Positions 1 to 7,752 of a DNA stretch of 64,000 bases are shown piece by piece. The stretch comes from Naasia lichenicola. GTDB taxonomy: Bacteria; Actinomycetota; Actinomycetes; Actinomycetales; Microbacteriaceae. The DNA lies in contig NZ_SSSM01000006.1 of NCBI RefSeq assembly GCF_004801885.1, positions 310,001 through 374,000 on the forward strand. The letters are read 5' to 3'. The notes below the pieces were generated by a model. It worked only from the letters and a program-made list of their open reading frames with translations, was not told the DNA's origin and ran no database searches. The stretch's first letter is position 1. Each line of letters starts with the position of its first letter. A program made the translations under genes and the position numbers.

Positions 1-1039
1 CGTCGTCCGCGTCCGAGGTGGGGGCGTCGACCGCGGGAAGCAGATGCTCCCAGGCGGCCTCGAGCATGGCTCGCATGGCGTAGGTCCCGGCCGTCACCGC
101 CAGGACGACGTCCTGCTCGGGCAGGATCACGCAGAACTGGCCGGAGGCGCCGTCGCCCCGGTAGCCGTGCCTCGCCTGCCAGACCTGGAATCCATAGCCC
201 TGTTCCCAGTCGTCGCTCTCGTCCGCACCGGTCGATACCCGGCGCTGTCGGACCTCCGCAGCCCAGCCGACGGGGAGCACCTGCTCTCCCTCCCATACCC
301 CGTCCTGAAGATGCAGCAGGCCGAGCTTGGCGATCGCCTCGGTCGTCACGTGCAGACCCGCGAAGCCGACCTGGCGGCCGGCGGGGTACTCCCGCCAGAC
401 GGCCGCCCCGATGCCGAGGGGATCGAACATCCTCGGTCGCAGGTAGTCGGTCAGCGTCTGGCCCGAGGCGCGCTGGATGATGGCCGCGATCGTGTACGTG
501 CAGGGCTGGCTGTAGGCGAACACGCTGCCCGGTTCCTCGTCGGGCTCGTGCAGCAGGAAGCCGCGCACCGGCTCGAGGGGGTCGGTCTCGAGCGCGGGTG
601 CGTACATGTCCTCCCGGTGCCCAGCGGCCATCGCGGCGAGATCTCGGATCCGGATCGCTCGGCTCCGAGGGGTCGTGATCTCGTCGGCGAACTCGGGGAA
701 ATGCGAGATCACCGTGTCGTCGAGGCCGACGAGACCCTCGTCGACGGCGAATCCGAGAGCGCTCACCGTGAAGGTCTTGCTCACGGAGTACACGTGGTGA
801 AGCCGGCTCGGGGTGAACGGTGCCCACCAGCCCTGGGCGATGACCCGCCCGTGTCGGAGCAGCATGAGGCTGTGCGGCTCGATGTCCGGGTGCGCCTCGA
901 GGGCATCGAGAAAGGCCCCGATCCCGCGTGCGGCGACCGATTCCGCGGTCCGCGTGGAGCTCGGGAGAGCCGTGCTCGGCGGGGCATCAGTCTCGGCGCC
1001 GGGGGAGGAGGACGGGGAGTCGGGGCCGGTCGTGGTCAC
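1..1039 (-). CDS. Serine hydrolase, class C beta-lactamase-like (3' end cut by window edge)
   Basis: The minus-strand frame stays open from a GTG at 1039 to the window edge, so the C-terminus is missing. The start of the fold shows SVSK, the nucleophile SxxK motif of class C beta-lactamases, DD-peptidases and EstB-type esterases. Later comes FAYSQP where the family usually has YxN, so the Asn is Gln here. A GASGQ stretch near the edge fits the third active-site segment. There is no signal peptide. A Pro/Ser/Thr-rich leader of about 35 residues precedes the domain, which suggests a cytosolic esterase or amidase rather than an exported lactamase. A second in-frame GTG at 1048 is possible. The substrate cannot be told. 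Confidence 0.8.
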   Translation of the reverse strand, partial: MTTTGPDSPSSSPGAETDAPPSTALPSSTRTAESVAARGIGAFLDALEAHPDIEPHSLMLLRHGRVIAQGWWAPFTPSRLHHVYSVSKTFTVSALGFAVDEGLVGLDDTVISHFPEFADEITTPRSRAIRIRDLAAMAAGHREDMYAPALETDPLEPVRGFLLHEPDEEPGSVFAYSQPCTYTIAAIIQRASGQTLTDYLRPRMFDPLGIGAAVWREYPAGRQVGFAGLHVTTEAIAKLGLLHLQDGVWEGEQVLPVGWAAEVRQRRVSTGADESDDWEQGYGFQVWQARHGYRGDGASGQFCVILPEQDVVLAVTAGTYAMRAMLEAAWEHLLPAVDAPTSDADD

Positions 1040-1049
1040 CCTGTGCACG

Positions 1050-1691
1050 CTACTCGCGTCCGGCGAGCGCGGGATCGCGGGCGAGGTCTCGAGGCAGCCG
1101 CACGCCCCAGGTGCGCAGCTCGATGGCCGCGAGACGCGCGATGTCGGCGGAATCGGCCATGCGCCATGCGTTGGCCGGCCGGGGGGACGCCGTCCGCAGG
1201 TCTGCGGCGGGGGCGGCGACCAGTGCCCGCAGGGCGAGCACATCCAGCCCATCGTCGAGGCGGAGGATGGCGCGGGCTCTGGCCGAGCCGATCGCGAAGA
1301 TGATCCGCGCGCGCAGCCAGTACCAGAGCAGGAATCCGATCGGGATGAGGGTGACGAGCAGGCCGGCGACCGCCGCGGCGGTGTGCACGGCCGACTGCTG
1401 CTGCGCACCGGCATCCGCAAGGGAGGCTCCTGCGCTGGCTGCGGCATCGAACGGCGAGCGGATGCCGCCGCCGATGAGCGGCACCCCGCCGAGCTGGTCG
1501 CCCGCGTCGCTGAGGGCGCCGTCGAAGTCGGATCCGGTGCTCTGCATCTGCTCGCCGAGCCCGGCAAGCCCGTCGATGGCGGAGCGGACCGCCGCCCCGG
1601 CGACGATGGCGAGCACGATCGCGATCACGGCGAGCAGGTCGATCACGACCTGAAGGGTGCGCCGGGCGGGGAAGTCCGAGTAGAGGCTCAT
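1050..1691 (-). CDS. Hypothetical two-helix membrane protein
   Basis: A 213-residue protein starting MSLYSDFPARR. The first membrane helix is at about residues 12-35 (VVIDLLAVIAIVLAIVAG) and the second at about 105-128 (VAGLLVTLIPIGFLLWYW). An Ala/Gly/Asp-rich extracytoplasmic loop lies between them and an Arg/Ala-rich cytosolic tail follows. The frame can be extended 19 codons upstream to 1748, but that would overlap the neighbouring metallopeptidase gene, so the ATG at 1691 is preferred. It ends 10 bases before the serine hydrolase start, so the two may be co-transcribed. I do not recognise a characterised family. Confidence 0.7.
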   Translation of the reverse strand: MSLYSDFPARRTLQVVIDLLAVIAIVLAIVAGAAVRSAIDGLAGLGEQMQSTGSDFDGALSDAGDQLGGVPLIGGGIRSPFDAAASAGASLADAGAQQQSAVHTAAAVAGLLVTLIPIGFLLWYWLRARIIFAIGSARARAILRLDDGLDVLALRALVAAPAADLRTASPRPANAWRMADSADIARLAAIELRTWGVRLPRDLARDPALAGRE

Positions 1692-1738
1692 GCACTCAGC
1701 ATGCCCCCGCGGGAGGGCTCGCAGTTCCGCCCGGCGGG

Positions 1739-2089
1739 TCAGTCCCAACCGAGTTCGTGCAGCCGCTCGTCGTCGATCCCGTAGAAGTGCGCGATCTCGT
1801 GCACGAGGGTGATGTGGATCTCGTCGCGGAGCTGATCCTCGCCGTCGCAGATGGCGAGCAGCGGCTCGCGGAACAGCACGATCCGGTCGGGCATCTCTCC
1901 GAATCCGTAGCGGTCGCGCTCGGTGAGCGCGGTGCCGTCGTAGAAGCCGAGCGTGTCGAGCGTGCCGTCCTCCGGGCGGTCCTCGACCACGAAGACGACG
2001 TTCTCGAGGCCGTCGACCATGTCGTCCGGCAACGCGTCCAGCTCGGAGACGACGAGCGCCTCGAACGCTTCAGCATCGAGGTCGATCAT
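1739..2089 (-). CDS. Zincin-like metallopeptidase family protein
   Basis: A 116-residue protein (MIDLDAEAFEAL...) with HEIAHFYGIDD near its C-terminus. This is the HExxH zinc site plus downstream acidic residue of the short actinobacterial zincin-like family (DUF1025 type). An acidic FxxxVxxxLDxLP-like start is also typical of the family. The frame is open 60 codons further upstream, but that stretch runs through the terminator and tRNA-His. The ATG at 2089 is preceded by GGAGG at 7 bases and is the right start. The physiological substrate is unknown. Confidence 0.85.
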   Translation of the reverse strand: MIDLDAEAFEALVVSELDALPDDMVDGLENVVFVVEDRPEDGTLDTLGFYDGTALTERDRYGFGEMPDRIVLFREPLLAICDGEDQLRDEIHITLVHEIAHFYGIDDERLHELGWD

Positions 2090-2139
2090 CCATGCCTCCG
2101 ATGCGGACGGGATAAGCCGGCGATGCGGCCGTGGATACA

Positions 2140-2183
2140 GCGAAGGCGAGGTGCCTCGGACCTGCCGAGTACCTCGCCTTCGC
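2140..2183 (-). terminator. Hairpin terminator of tRNA-His
   Basis: A 13-bp perfect stem (2140-2152 with 2171-2183), continued by a 5-bp inner stem CTCGG/CCGAG. It lies just beyond the 3' end of tRNA-His on the minus strand. There is no long T tract, as is common for actinobacterial hairpin terminators. Confidence 0.75.
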
Positions 2184-2190
2184 GAAGAAG

Positions 2191-2266
2191 TGGGGTGAAC
2201 GACGGGACTCGAACCCGCGACATCCGGCACCACAAGCCAGCGCTCTACCAACTGAGCTACGCCCAC
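2191..2266 (-). tRNA. tRNA-His(GTG)
   Basis: A cloverleaf can be drawn on the minus strand: acceptor GTGGGCG with CGTTCAC, D-arm GCTCAGTTGGTAGAGC, anticodon loop TTGTGGT (anticodon GTG) and T-arm GCGGGTTCGAGTCCCGT. The discriminator is C73 followed by an encoded CCA. The base before position 1 (2267) is G, giving the G-1:C73 pair diagnostic of tRNA-His. Confidence 0.97.
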
Positions 2267-2326
2267 CACGGCCCGTCGGAACGGGCATCGTCCGCGGCGG
2301 AACCGCGAAGCAACTCGGAGAGTCTA

Positions 2327-2947
2327 TTACAGCCGGGCGGCGAACTCATCGACCACGGCGGCGGACACCGCCTGCACCTGCTCGGTGGTCGGACCGGGAG
2401 GCTGCACGAAGGCGGCCTTGCGGTAGTAGTCGAGCTCGCGGATGCTCTCGATGATGTCGGCGAGGGCACGGTGGCCGCCGGCCTTCGCGGGAGCGTTGAA
2501 GTAGATGCGGGGGAACCAGCGGCGAGCGAGCTCCTTGATCGAGGACACGTCGACGCTGCGGTAGTGGAGGTACGTGTCGACCCGAGGCATGTACTTGGCG
2601 AGGAAGGACCGGTCCGTGCCGATGGTGTTGCCGGCGAGCGGCGCCGATCCGGCAGTGGGCACGAAGCGCTGGATGTACTCGAGGACCTGGAACTCGGCGT
2701 CGGCGAGGCTGATGCCGCGGGGGATCTCGTTGATCAGCCCCGACTCGGTGTGCATGTTGGTGACCACCTCGTTCATGTTGTCGAGGGCGGCCTGGTCGGC
2801 CTTGATCACGAGGCTCAGCCCGGCATCCTGGAGCATGAGCTCGTAGTCGGTGACGATCACCGCGACCTCGACGAGCTCGTCGACCGCGAGGTCGAGCCCT
2901 GTCATCTCGCAGTCGATCCAGACGAGTCGTTCGCTTCCGTTTGCCAC
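2327..2947 (-). CDS. orn: Oligoribonuclease
   Basis: A 206-residue DEDDh 3'-5' exoribonuclease that degrades short oligoribonucleotides and linear dinucleotides such as pGpG. Exo I is WIDCEMTGLD (Asp, Glu), exo II is NTIGTDRSFL and exo III is HRALADI, all in family order and spacing. The length matches the family. The start is GTG at 2947 with a -10 box TAGAGT (2954-2959, minus strand) six bases upstream, so the mRNA is probably leaderless. The gene is divergent from the small membrane-protein gene at 3048. Confidence 0.97.
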   Translation of the reverse strand: MANGSERLVWIDCEMTGLDLAVDELVEVAVIVTDYELMLQDAGLSLVIKADQAALDNMNEVVTNMHTESGLINEIPRGISLADAEFQVLEYIQRFVPTAGSAPLAGNTIGTDRSFLAKYMPRVDTYLHYRSVDVSSIKELARRWFPRIYFNAPAKAGGHRALADIIESIRELDYYRKAAFVQPPGPTTEQVQAVSAAVVDEFAARL

Positions 2948-2953
2948 CCGGCA

Positions 2954-3041
2954 ACTCTACTGGCGCCCCCGGACACGCCGGATCTGCCGCCCGCTCAGCC
3001 CACCGGGCGGTGGCGCAGCGCCCAGCCGCCACGGATATCGT
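2954..3041. promoter_or_regulatory. Divergent pair of leaderless promoters (orn / SCO4848-type gene)
   Basis: The minus-strand -10 box TAGAGT (2954-2959) lies six bases from the orn GTG. The plus-strand -10 box TATCGT (3036-3041) lies six bases from the GTG at 3048. Neither gene has a Shine-Dalgarno sequence. Positions are read directly; promoter activity is inferred. Confidence 0.55.
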
Positions 3042-3047
3042 CGGAAC

Positions 3048-3263
3048 GTGTCAACGCTCCTCGCCGTCCTGCTGCTCGTCAACGCCGTCTGGAACGTCGT
3101 GGTGTGGCCGCCCTTCCTCCGGAGGGTGGCGCGCGACCCGCGGGCCCGCGACCAGAGGGGACGCGCGACCGCATTCCTCCGCGTGCACGTGATCCTGGTC
3201 AGCGTCTCGCTGTTGATCGCACTCGTCTCGGCGATCGCGGCGATCGCCAGCTTCGTGGCCTGA
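3048..3263 (+). CDS. SCO4848-type small membrane protein
   Basis: A 71-residue protein with two membrane helices, starting VSTLLAVLLLVNAVWNVVVW. The pattern W...W, a Phe-Arg-rich loop, then a TAFLRVHVILVSVSL segment matches the SCO4848-type family, which is widespread in Actinobacteria but of unknown function. The start is GTG with a TANNNT -10 box six bases upstream and no ribosome binding site. An upstream extension of the frame exists but overlaps the divergent orn gene and lacks family similarity. It converges with the ferritin-like gene only 6 bases downstream. Confidence 0.8.
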   Translation: MSTLLAVLLLVNAVWNVVVWPPFLRRVARDPRARDQRGRATAFLRVHVILVSVSLLIALVSAIAAIASFVA

Positions 3264-3268
3264 AGCTG

Positions 3269-4075
3269 TCAGGCGGCGAGACCGACTCCCACGCCGTGCG
3301 CGCGCATGGCGTCCTCGACGATGGTGAGGCCCTGCAGACCGGGGAGCTTCGCGACGTGGGTGTCGATCTTCTGGATCTCGACGATTCCGCTGTCGCTGCC
3401 GAAGAGGTGCTTCATGACGTGGGTGACCTCGTCGTCGGCCATGATGCCGGAGCCGACGGGACGCCATGCCTTGCTGAGAGCGAGACGGGCGAGGATCTGC
3501 GCCTTCTTGCTGACAGCGAGGCGCTCGCGGGCCTGGCTCGCGTAGAAGGCCACGTGGCGCGCCTCCTGCTTGGCGATGCGACGGAGCAGCTCGGCGAGCA
3601 CGGGGTGCTTCTCGAGGTCGGCGAGCCGGTTGTAGGCGGCGATGGCCGACCACTCGTTGACCGCTCCCCAGATCATGTGCACCGCGACGAAGTCCTTGCC
3701 CACGATGTTGCCCATGAGCGACTGCTTGACCGGGTCGAGCCGGTCCTTCCAGCCCAGGCGGATGCGCTTGGCCTTGAGCTCGTCGAAGTCGACGCTCACG
3801 CCGTGGGCGCCGAGCACATCGGCGAGCGCCTCGCCGTGCCAGAACTCCTCGCGGTTCCACATCGTCATGAACGCGGAGACGTCGTCGTCGCGGTGCGACG
3901 GGGTCACGAGCATGTCCCGCAGGTAGCAGACGGTGTGGTACTCCACGTCGCACATGTAGCGGAGGCTCCGCAGGGTGTGCTCGGGCAGCGGGTTGTCGGC
4001 GAACTCCTCGAAGGCGAGGTCGCGCCAATTGACCGACTCCGACGTGGAGGTGTACTTGGTGATGTCGAATGCCAT
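3269..4075 (-). CDS. Ferritin-like di-iron protein (acyl-ACP desaturase-like), intact ligands
   Basis: A 268-residue, mostly helical protein. It carries the six-ligand pattern of carboxylate-bridged di-iron enzymes: Glu45, Glu77-x-x-His80 (EFWH), Glu141 and Glu171-x-x-His174 (EARH). The order E, ExxH, E, ExxH is that of acyl-ACP desaturases, R2-type subunits and tRNA hydroxylases, so an oxygen-activating oxidase or desaturase is plausible. The substrate is not known. The frame runs on upstream to 4159 but would overlap the preceding gene; MAFDITKY at 4075 is the likely start. It lies 25 bases downstream of a paralog on the same strand, so the two probably form an operon and may work together. 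Confidence 0.75.
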   Translation of the reverse strand: MAFDITKYTSTSESVNWRDLAFEEFADNPLPEHTLRSLRYMCDVEYHTVCYLRDMLVTPSHRDDDVSAFMTMWNREEFWHGEALADVLGAHGVSVDFDELKAKRIRLGWKDRLDPVKQSLMGNIVGKDFVAVHMIWGAVNEWSAIAAYNRLADLEKHPVLAELLRRIAKQEARHVAFYASQARERLAVSKKAQILARLALSKAWRPVGSGIMADDEVTHVMKHLFGSDSGIVEIQKIDTHVAKLPGLQGLTIVEDAMRAHGVGVGLAA

Positions 4076-4100
4076 GGTGTCCTGACTGGTCGTCTCGGGC

Positions 4101-4892
4101 TCAGTGCCCGGGGCGGAGGCGGGTCCCGGCGAGGCCGGGAAGAGTGCGGATGCGTGCAAGGGTCTCGGTGGCGCGGCGCTGCACGATCGTGTCGAGCGCG
4201 CGCCGGTCGTCCGCGCTGAGCGCAGAGGAGCTGATCGGCACCGTCGCCACTCGGAAGCGCGCGCGGGTCAGAGAGCGAGAGCGCAGGGATCGACTGAGTC
4301 GATCGCGTGCCTGCACCTCGAAGAACTCCGCATGGCGGGCGCGGACGTGCGCGATCCGGGCGAAGACCGCGTCGAGTGTGGGGTTCGCTGCGTCGCTGGC
4401 GACGGTCTCGTAGGTCGCGCCCATCGCCCAGTCGTCGGCGATGCCGAGCGCCATGTGCACGGCGACGATGTCCGATCCGATCGCGCCGGTGAACAGTGAG
4501 GTGCCGATGGGGCGGATGCGGTCGAAGACGGCTCCTCCGCCTCGGCGCGAGCTCTCACCGAGGGGCTCGATGGCGTGCGCCTCCAGGACGGCCCGCAGAG
4601 CGTCGGCCATCCAGAACTTCTCGAACGCCCAGGTGATGAGGAACGCGGTGACCCGCGCATCCTTGTGTGTGGGCGTGACGAGCACGTTGCGCAGATGATG
4701 CATCGTTGAGCGTTCGACGCGCTCGAGGCTTCGGATTGCCCGCAGCGTGCTGGGCGTCAGCGGCTGGGCAGCGAACCCGTCGAGATCGAGATCATCGCGG
4801 TGGCTGCCGATGGCTGTTCTCGTGTAGCCGCGCACGTCGAATGACGCGCCGGGCACGAGCAGAAGCTCGTCGTCCTGACTGGATCGAGGCAA
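4101..4892 (-). CDS. Ferritin-like paralog with mutated di-iron ligands
   Basis: A 263-residue protein clearly homologous to the downstream gene: LVTPTHKDARVTAFLITW here against LVTPSHRDDDVSAFMTMW there. Aligned by eye, four of six metal ligands differ: Glu77 is Lys92, His80 is Met95, Glu141 is Asp154 and Glu171 is Arg184. Only Glu60 and His187 are kept. It is therefore unlikely to hold a di-iron centre and may be a structural or regulatory partner of the intact paralog. The start is TTG at 4892, supported by a strong GGAGGAGGGG about seven bases upstream. The frame is otherwise intact, which argues against a decaying copy. Confidence 0.75.
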   Translation of the reverse strand: MPRSSQDDELLLVPGASFDVRGYTRTAIGSHRDDLDLDGFAAQPLTPSTLRAIRSLERVERSTMHHLRNVLVTPTHKDARVTAFLITWAFEKFWMADALRAVLEAHAIEPLGESSRRGGGAVFDRIRPIGTSLFTGAIGSDIVAVHMALGIADDWAMGATYETVASDAANPTLDAVFARIAHVRARHAEFFEVQARDRLSRSLRSRSLTRARFRVATVPISSSALSADDRRALDTIVQRRATETLARIRTLPGLAGTRLRPGH

Positions 4893-4956
4893 CGCGGATC
4901 CCCTCCTCCGGGTGGACGTTGGCCATAGCCTACGATCTCCCGACAGGGTAGGGGCT

Positions 4957-5424
4957 TTACGCCGCTTCGAAAAGCGGGTGTCCCGATGGCGCGAGGAAGC
5001 TCGACTCGATGGTTTCGACGGGGGCGCGGGAGATCCGGCTGAAGTTGGTGGCCCGTCCGCGGGATCTCGGGGCCACCGGGAACTCCGCCGATCCGAGCAG
5101 CCAGGTCAGCCACAGCGCGGTGGGGGCTTCTTCGATCACGTAGCCGGGAGGCAGCCCATCGCTGATGAGCCGGGGCAGGCTGCGATGGGCTCGGATGATG
5201 GCGCCGAGCTCCATGACGAGGAATCGCTGGGCGTCCTCCAGGCTCTCGAACACGCCGAGAGCGACGCGATCCTGGCCGGCCCGGGCCGCCTCGACCGGGA
5301 ACAGGTCGTGGTGCGCGGCGATGGCGAAGGCGACGTGCGCATCGGCGACGTGCAGCAGATCATCGGCGTTCCGGGTGACGGGCTCGAGCCCGCCCCTCTC
5401 CGCCCAAGCGATGAGGTCCTCCAT
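4957..5424 (-). CDS. Hypothetical protein (possible immunity-protein-like)
   Basis: A 155-residue soluble protein starting MEDLIAWAERGGLEPVTR. The middle segment, ELGAIIRAHRSLPRLISDG, weakly recalls immunity proteins of the Imm61/TNT-antitoxin type, but I cannot assign it firmly and no toxin gene is adjacent. The ATG at 5424 has TACGAT (5431-5436, minus strand) six bases upstream, so it is probably leaderless. It ends 65 bases from the ferritin-like pair, which is oriented the same way. Confidence 0.55.
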   Translation of the reverse strand: MEDLIAWAERGGLEPVTRNADDLLHVADAHVAFAIAAHHDLFPVEAARAGQDRVALGVFESLEDAQRFLVMELGAIIRAHRSLPRLISDGLPPGYVIEEAPTALWLTWLLGSAEFPVAPRSRGRATNFSRISRAPVETIESSFLAPSGHPLFEAA

Positions 5425-5549
5425 GCATGAATCGTACGGACGGGTGGGGCGGCCGCGGCTCCGGATCGCCCAGCGTTAACCAGAAGGAAACACAGCATGG
5501 CGATCGGACGAGGAGGAGCGACGCTTGCGCCTCGTCTGCGATTGCGGGC

Positions 5550-5583
5550 TTGCGGATGATTTCGAGCTAGTTAGACTAACTAG
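5550..5583 (+). promoter_or_regulatory. Promoter with 17-bp palindromic operator
   Basis: A perfect inverted repeat CTAGTTAG-A-CTAACTAG (5567-5583) covers a candidate -10 box TAGACT (5572-5577). A -35-like TTGCGG (5550-5555) is 16 bases upstream. The arrangement fits a repressor site blocking the promoter of the gene at 5603. The cognate regulator is unknown. Confidence 0.5.
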
Positions 5584-5602
5584 CGACCCGAAAGGAGTTC
5601 TC

Positions 5603-5977
5603 GTGACCGTCTCTGGACTTCCGCTTCTCCGCACCAGCCCGTATCGCCGTCAGATCTCCTCCATCGACACTCCGCTCGTCTCCTGGGAGCACCACGGGCG
5701 CATGTGGCTCGGCAGCATCCACGGGCAGATCGCCGGCACGGTCACCCGGCAGGGACTCATGTTCCGCGCGGTCGACTGGGTGGGTGAGGTCGCCGGCACC
5801 TTCCTCTCCCTCGGTGCCGCCCAGCGGGCACTCGAACCAGGCCGTATCGCCGAACGACGCGACTCCGTGTACGACACTTCGACCCGTCGTGAGGCTGCTC
5901 TCGCCGCCATCGTCGGATCGTCCGTGGTGACCGTCGGTCTCGCGGCCGGTGTGCTCCTGGTGCGCCTGCCTCTCTGA
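5603..5977 (+). CDS. Hypothetical protein with C-terminal membrane helix
   Basis: A 124-residue protein. The GTG at 5603 is chosen because GAAAGGAG lies six bases upstream. The frame is open further upstream, but that would run through the palindromic promoter. The N-terminal part is polar and likely cytosolic (SWEHHGRMWLGSIHGQIAG). The C-terminus is one hydrophobic helix at about residues 101-122 (AAIVGSSVVTVGLAAGVLLV), giving a tail-anchored topology. No family recognised. Confidence 0.65.
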   Translation: MTVSGLPLLRTSPYRRQISSIDTPLVSWEHHGRMWLGSIHGQIAGTVTRQGLMFRAVDWVGEVAGTFLSLGAAQRALEPGRIAERRDSVYDTSTRREAALAAIVGSSVVTVGLAAGVLLVRLPL

Positions 5978-6112
5978 CCCCTCGTCTGAAGACGGTCGAG
6001 TCGAGAGTCGGCGCGACGGCTCGATGGATGCACTCGGTGACTCCGACCCCGCTGCTGGCCGGGGAGCGCTGGGCGGGCGTGGTCGGGCGCTCGCGCGTAG
6101 ACTTCCGGGCGC

Positions 6113-6185
6113 GCCTCCGTAGCTCAGGGGATAGAGCAGCGGCCTTCTAATCCGCTTGTCGTTGGTTCGAATCCAACCGGGGGCA
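6113..6185 (+). tRNA. tRNA-Arg(TCT)
   Basis: Acceptor GCCTCCG pairs with CGGGGGC. The D-arm is GCTCAGGGGATAGAGC, the anticodon loop TTCTAAT (anticodon TCT) and the T-arm GTTGGTTCGAATCCAAC, with discriminator A. CCA is not encoded. Besides this tRNA, the 5978-6352 gap shows no other feature I can support. Confidence 0.95.
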
Positions 6186-6352
6186 CCCATCTGACCAGGG
6201 ATTCAACCTGATCGCCTCGGCCGACTCCCTCTGTTCCGCCTCCGAATCGCCCGTGAGAAGGCGGCCGTCCTTCCATGTGCCCCTCCCGTGCCAGGGGGAG
6301 GCGGCACACTGGGGCCACGCTCAGTCGAAGACTGTGTCCCGAAAGGATGATC

Positions 6353-6772
6353 GTGCTCTCCTCTGTGTATGTCAGCACCGCCACCGTGCCGTTCTCCGAC
6401 GAGGACCTTGTCGAGTTGCTGTCCGACGCACGTGCCACCAATGCAGAGCTGGGGGTGACCGGTCTCCTGCTCCACCACGACGGCCAGTTCATGCAGGCGC
6501 TCGAGGGTCCAGAGCCTGCCGTCCGATCGCTGCTCAAGACGATCGCGGACGATCCTCGCCACAAGAGCGTCTGGGTCCTGTGGGAGTCGCCGATCGAAGA
6601 CCGCACATTCGGGGACTGGTCGATGGGCTTCCGCTCGGTGAGCGACGAGTCACTGCGAGACATCCCCGGCTTCGCGGACTTCTTCGAAGACGGCAACGCG
6701 GCGGATCGCGCCTGGGCCACACCGACCCGTGCGACCTGGTTGCTGAACTGGTTCCGCGACAACACCCTGTAG
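6353..6772 (+). CDS. BLUF-domain blue-light photoreceptor
   Basis: A 139-residue single-domain BLUF protein. Every key position of the FAD photocycle is present with the spacing known from AppA: Tyr6, Asn30, Gln48, Trp89 and Met91. The family start is M-L-x-x-V-Y, so the GTG at 6353 is chosen. GAAAGG (6341-6346) is six bases upstream of it, whereas the ATG at 6347 would touch that ribosome binding site. No output domain is fused and no EAL/GGDEF gene is adjacent, so it must signal through a partner protein. It sits alone between tRNA-Arg and the convergent alkA-type gene. Confidence 0.92.
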   Translation: MLSSVYVSTATVPFSDEDLVELLSDARATNAELGVTGLLLHHDGQFMQALEGPEPAVRSLLKTIADDPRHKSVWVLWESPIEDRTFGDWSMGFRSVSDESLRDIPGFADFFEDGNAADRAWATPTRATWLLNWFRDNTL

Positions 6773-6823
6773 GCCTGCGCTCATGAGCGCTGCCCGCTGC
6801 GTGCCGTTGTCCGTAATCGCGGG

Positions 6824-7696
6824 TCAGCCGAGGGACGGGGCGACGCTCGTCCACAGATGCAGCAGGGCGTATGCGCGCACGGGTCGCCACGGCTCGGACA
6901 GCGCCTCGGCGGTCTTCGCGTCGACGTTGCCCAGAGCCTTGCGCAGCACCAGGTCGCCGCTCGGGAACGCGTCCCGATCGGCGAGCACGCGGACGGCGAG
7001 GTAATCCGCGGTCCACGGACCGACCCCGGGGATGGCGAGCAGCAGGCGGCGGGCCACGGTCGGATCGCTGGCCGGCGAGATCGACAGGCCGTCGGCGAAT
7101 GCCCGGGCGACATGCAGCAGGGTGGAGGCGCGGCTGCGGGTAATGCCGATGGCTGCCCTGAGCTCCTCGTGGTCGAGCTCGGCGACGAGTGCTGCCGGAG
7201 GGAATGTGCGCAGACCCGATCCATGCTCTCCGCCGAAGCGCGCGACGAGTCGGCCGCTGAACGTTCGGGCGGCGGCGAGCGAGACCTGCTGGCCGAGCAC
7301 CGTGGTGAGAGCGGCCTCCCATCCGTTGGGATGGCCGATCACGCGCAGCCCCGGGCGCGCAGCGATGAGCGGACCGATACGCGGGTCCTCGGCGAAACGG
7401 ATCCCGAGTGCCGCGGGATCCATGTCGAGGTCGAAGAGATGGCGGATGGCCGGAACGAGAGTCCGAGCCGTCTCCAGGCCCGCCTCGACGGTCGCCACCA
7501 TCCGCTCCGAGTCGAAACGCATGCTGGCGGCGACAGGACCGCCGACCGAGGGGAACAGGCGACGGTAGGACGCGGAATCGACGTCGACCACCTCAGCGCC
7601 CTGGATGGCGTGCGCCTCCAGCAGACGGAGGGCGGCGCGCACGTCGTAGGGGCCGAGGAATCGGAGTTCGAGCTCGGTGCTCGCGGAAGAGCTCAC
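6824..7696 (-). CDS. alkA: DNA-3-methyladenine glycosylase II (AlkA type)
   Basis: A 290-residue alkylation base-excision glycosylase. An N-terminal beta domain is followed by the helix-hairpin-helix IPGVGPWTADYLAVR at about residues 226-240 and the catalytic Asp at about 248 in PSGDLVLRKALG. It lacks the Ada methyltransferase domains seen fused in some actinobacteria. The start is GTG at 7696. Confidence 0.9.
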   Translation of the reverse strand: MSSSASTELELRFLGPYDVRAALRLLEAHAIQGAEVVDVDSASYRRLFPSVGGPVAASMRFDSERMVATVEAGLETARTLVPAIRHLFDLDMDPAALGIRFAEDPRIGPLIAARPGLRVIGHPNGWEAALTTVLGQQVSLAAARTFSGRLVARFGGEHGSGLRTFPPAALVAELDHEELRAAIGITRSRASTLLHVARAFADGLSISPASDPTVARRLLLAIPGVGPWTADYLAVRVLADRDAFPSGDLVLRKALGNVDAKTAEALSEPWRPVRAYALLHLWTSVAPSLG

Positions 7697-7752
7697 GCCT
7701 CATCCTGGCCGATGCGCTCGGGAGAGCCGTGGGAGGGGCGGGTTCGGTATCG

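Noticed and set aside
2090-2269. N-terminal extension of the metallopeptidase frame beginning MVGVAQLVERW
   Set aside because: It reads straight through tRNA-His and its terminator; VAQLVER is a well-known artefact of translating a tRNA gene.
4957-5424. Type II or contact-dependent immunity system
   Set aside because: The resemblance to Imm61-type proteins is weak and there is no toxin or secretion gene nearby.
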